A stretch of 64,000 nt of DNA from Kiloniella litopenaei (GTDB taxonomy: Bacteria > Pseudomonadota > Alphaproteobacteria > Kiloniellales > Kiloniellaceae): assembly GCF_000982415.1 (NCBI RefSeq), contig NZ_LANI01000025.1, positions 16,324 to 80,323 of the forward strand, given 5' to 3'. The first letter of the stretch is position 1; every line of letters starts with the position of its first letter. Below are positions 63,506-64,000 of the stretch, piece by piece. Both the position numbers and the translations under genes were made by a program. Below the pieces are notes generated by a model that was given only the letters and a program-made list of their open reading frames with translations, made no database searches and was not told where the DNA came from.

Positions 63506-63916
63506 GTGTCTGGAACAAGCCAAACAAATTATGCAGATGCTGAACTTCTCGAGCTTTATCGATCCGGGATAGAAGAAGACTTCTCTACTTTGGAGAAGAT
63601 TCTGAGTGATATTGAACAGAATTCGGACAGAACATTTGAAGCGATGGATCAGGCGCGGTGTATTGTTCACAATATGAAGGGGCAAGGAACCAGTTTTGGT
63701 TTTCCCCTTATGACACGACTTGGTGACAGTTTTTACATGCTGCTGAAGCATCAAGTGGCACAGAGAGAACTTCATCAATCAACAACCAAACTTTATGAAG
63801 CACACCTCAAAGCGATGCGGTCTGTGATTGAGAATGAAATCTCGGGCGATGGGCCTGAAATTTTTCAACAGGTCGCAGCCTCTCTTAAAGAAAAGGTGAC
63901 CCAGGTTGTTGATTAG
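63506..63916 (+). CDS. HPt (histidine phosphotransfer) domain protein
   Basis: From the GTG at 63506 (GAAGGG 7 bp upstream; another GTG at 63491 is less supported) this is a 136-residue stand-alone HPt domain. The phosphoacceptor is H55 in IVHNMKGQGTSFGFPL, matching H79 in the paralogue at 30.1 kb. It lies divergent from recQ. The partner kinase is not in the window. Confidence 0.78.
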   Translation: MSGTSQTNYADAELLELYRSGIEEDFSTLEKILSDIEQNSDRTFEAMDQARCIVHNMKGQGTSFGFPLMTRLGDSFYMLLKHQVAQRELHQSTTKLYEAHLKAMRSVIENEISGDGPEIFQQVAASLKEKVTQVVD

Positions 63917-63947
63917 TTAATTTTGGCGATTTATAGACAAAAGAAAA

Positions 63948-63973
63948 AGCCCGGCGATAGAGCTCGCCGGGCT
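63948..63973 (-). terminator. Rho-independent terminator for a minus-strand gene beyond the right edge
   Basis: AGCCCGGCGA (63948-63957) and TCGCCGGGCT (63964-63973) form a 10-bp stem with a 6-nt loop. On the minus strand it is followed by TTTTTCTTTT. The minus strand carries a possible stop codon at 63973-63975, so a gene from beyond the edge may end here. Confidence 0.82.
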
Positions 63974-64000
63974 CAGACTGCTGACAAAGTCCTCGCAATT

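Noticed and set aside
1..64000. tRNA genes, CRISPR arrays and insertion sequences
   Set aside because: Scanning by eye for tRNA T-loops, regularly spaced repeats and transposase motifs gave nothing convincing; a dedicated scan could still reveal a degenerate copy.

Overview
The window reads as chromosomal DNA of an alphaproteobacterium, probably a marine member of the Rhodospirillales or Kiloniellales type; the genus is inference. Support comes from the hemC-hemD-mitofilin-hemY block with gpsA-tsaD facing away from it, a DUF1674/SdhAF4 protein, DUF1344, DUF2062 and DUF1826 proteins, rsmB and rpe on one strand, and an ECF41-type sigma factor. No tRNA, rRNA, CRISPR array or insertion sequence was recognised.

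Layout. 1-7.1 kb: the 5' end of rpe, a putative 2,3-diaminopropionate catabolic pair (M20 hydrolase and dpaL) with a divergent Lrp/AsnC regulator, a chemoreceptor, and rsmB. 7.2-15.7 kb: ordinary small genes (SdhAF4-like, chorismate mutase, EamA exporter with divergent MocR regulator, HAD phosphatase, LysR, CDP-alcohol phosphatidyltransferase, DUF2062, DUF1344, GFA, DUF2461). 15.7-21.4 kb: an AT-rich island with two overlapping reverse transcriptase genes, a structured noncoding stretch just downstream of them, and a Cas4-like/DEDD nuclease gene. 21.4-30 kb: HxlR/NmrA pair, monooxygenase/LysR pair, acs, a PAS-EAL protein and an MFS carrier. 30-33.7 kb: HPt, EVE, YciI, gpsA, tsaD. 34-40.4 kb: an esterase and an AT-rich iron/siderophore uptake island (permease, flavin monooxygenase, TonB receptor, AraC regulator) with a striking Fur-box palindrome. 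40.6-45.5 kb: hemC, hemD, a mitofilin homologue with an N-terminal HTH-like region, hemY. 45.6-51 kb: DUF1826, an alcohol dehydrogenase remnant, a SUOX-fold protein, creatinase, and a carboxymuconolactone-decarboxylase/ECF41 sigma pair preceded by a textbook ECF41 promoter. 51-64 kb: LysR, acetoacetyl-CoA synthetase, a MOSC-reductase-ferredoxin fusion, SRAP, small hypotheticals, PilZ, GST, MFS, recQ and a second HPt protein.

The standout is the island at 15.9-21.1 kb. The two reverse transcriptases match the architecture of type 3 defence-associated reverse transcriptases (DRT3; UG3 plus UG8). On the same strand, directly after the second gene, lies a region with several hairpins and an exposed CACACACA tract. 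That is what one would expect of the DRT3 noncoding RNA if, as I recall from recent work, it templates poly(GT) synthesis. A Cas4-like nuclease fused to a DEDD exonuclease sits right after it and could be an accessory component or an independent defence gene.
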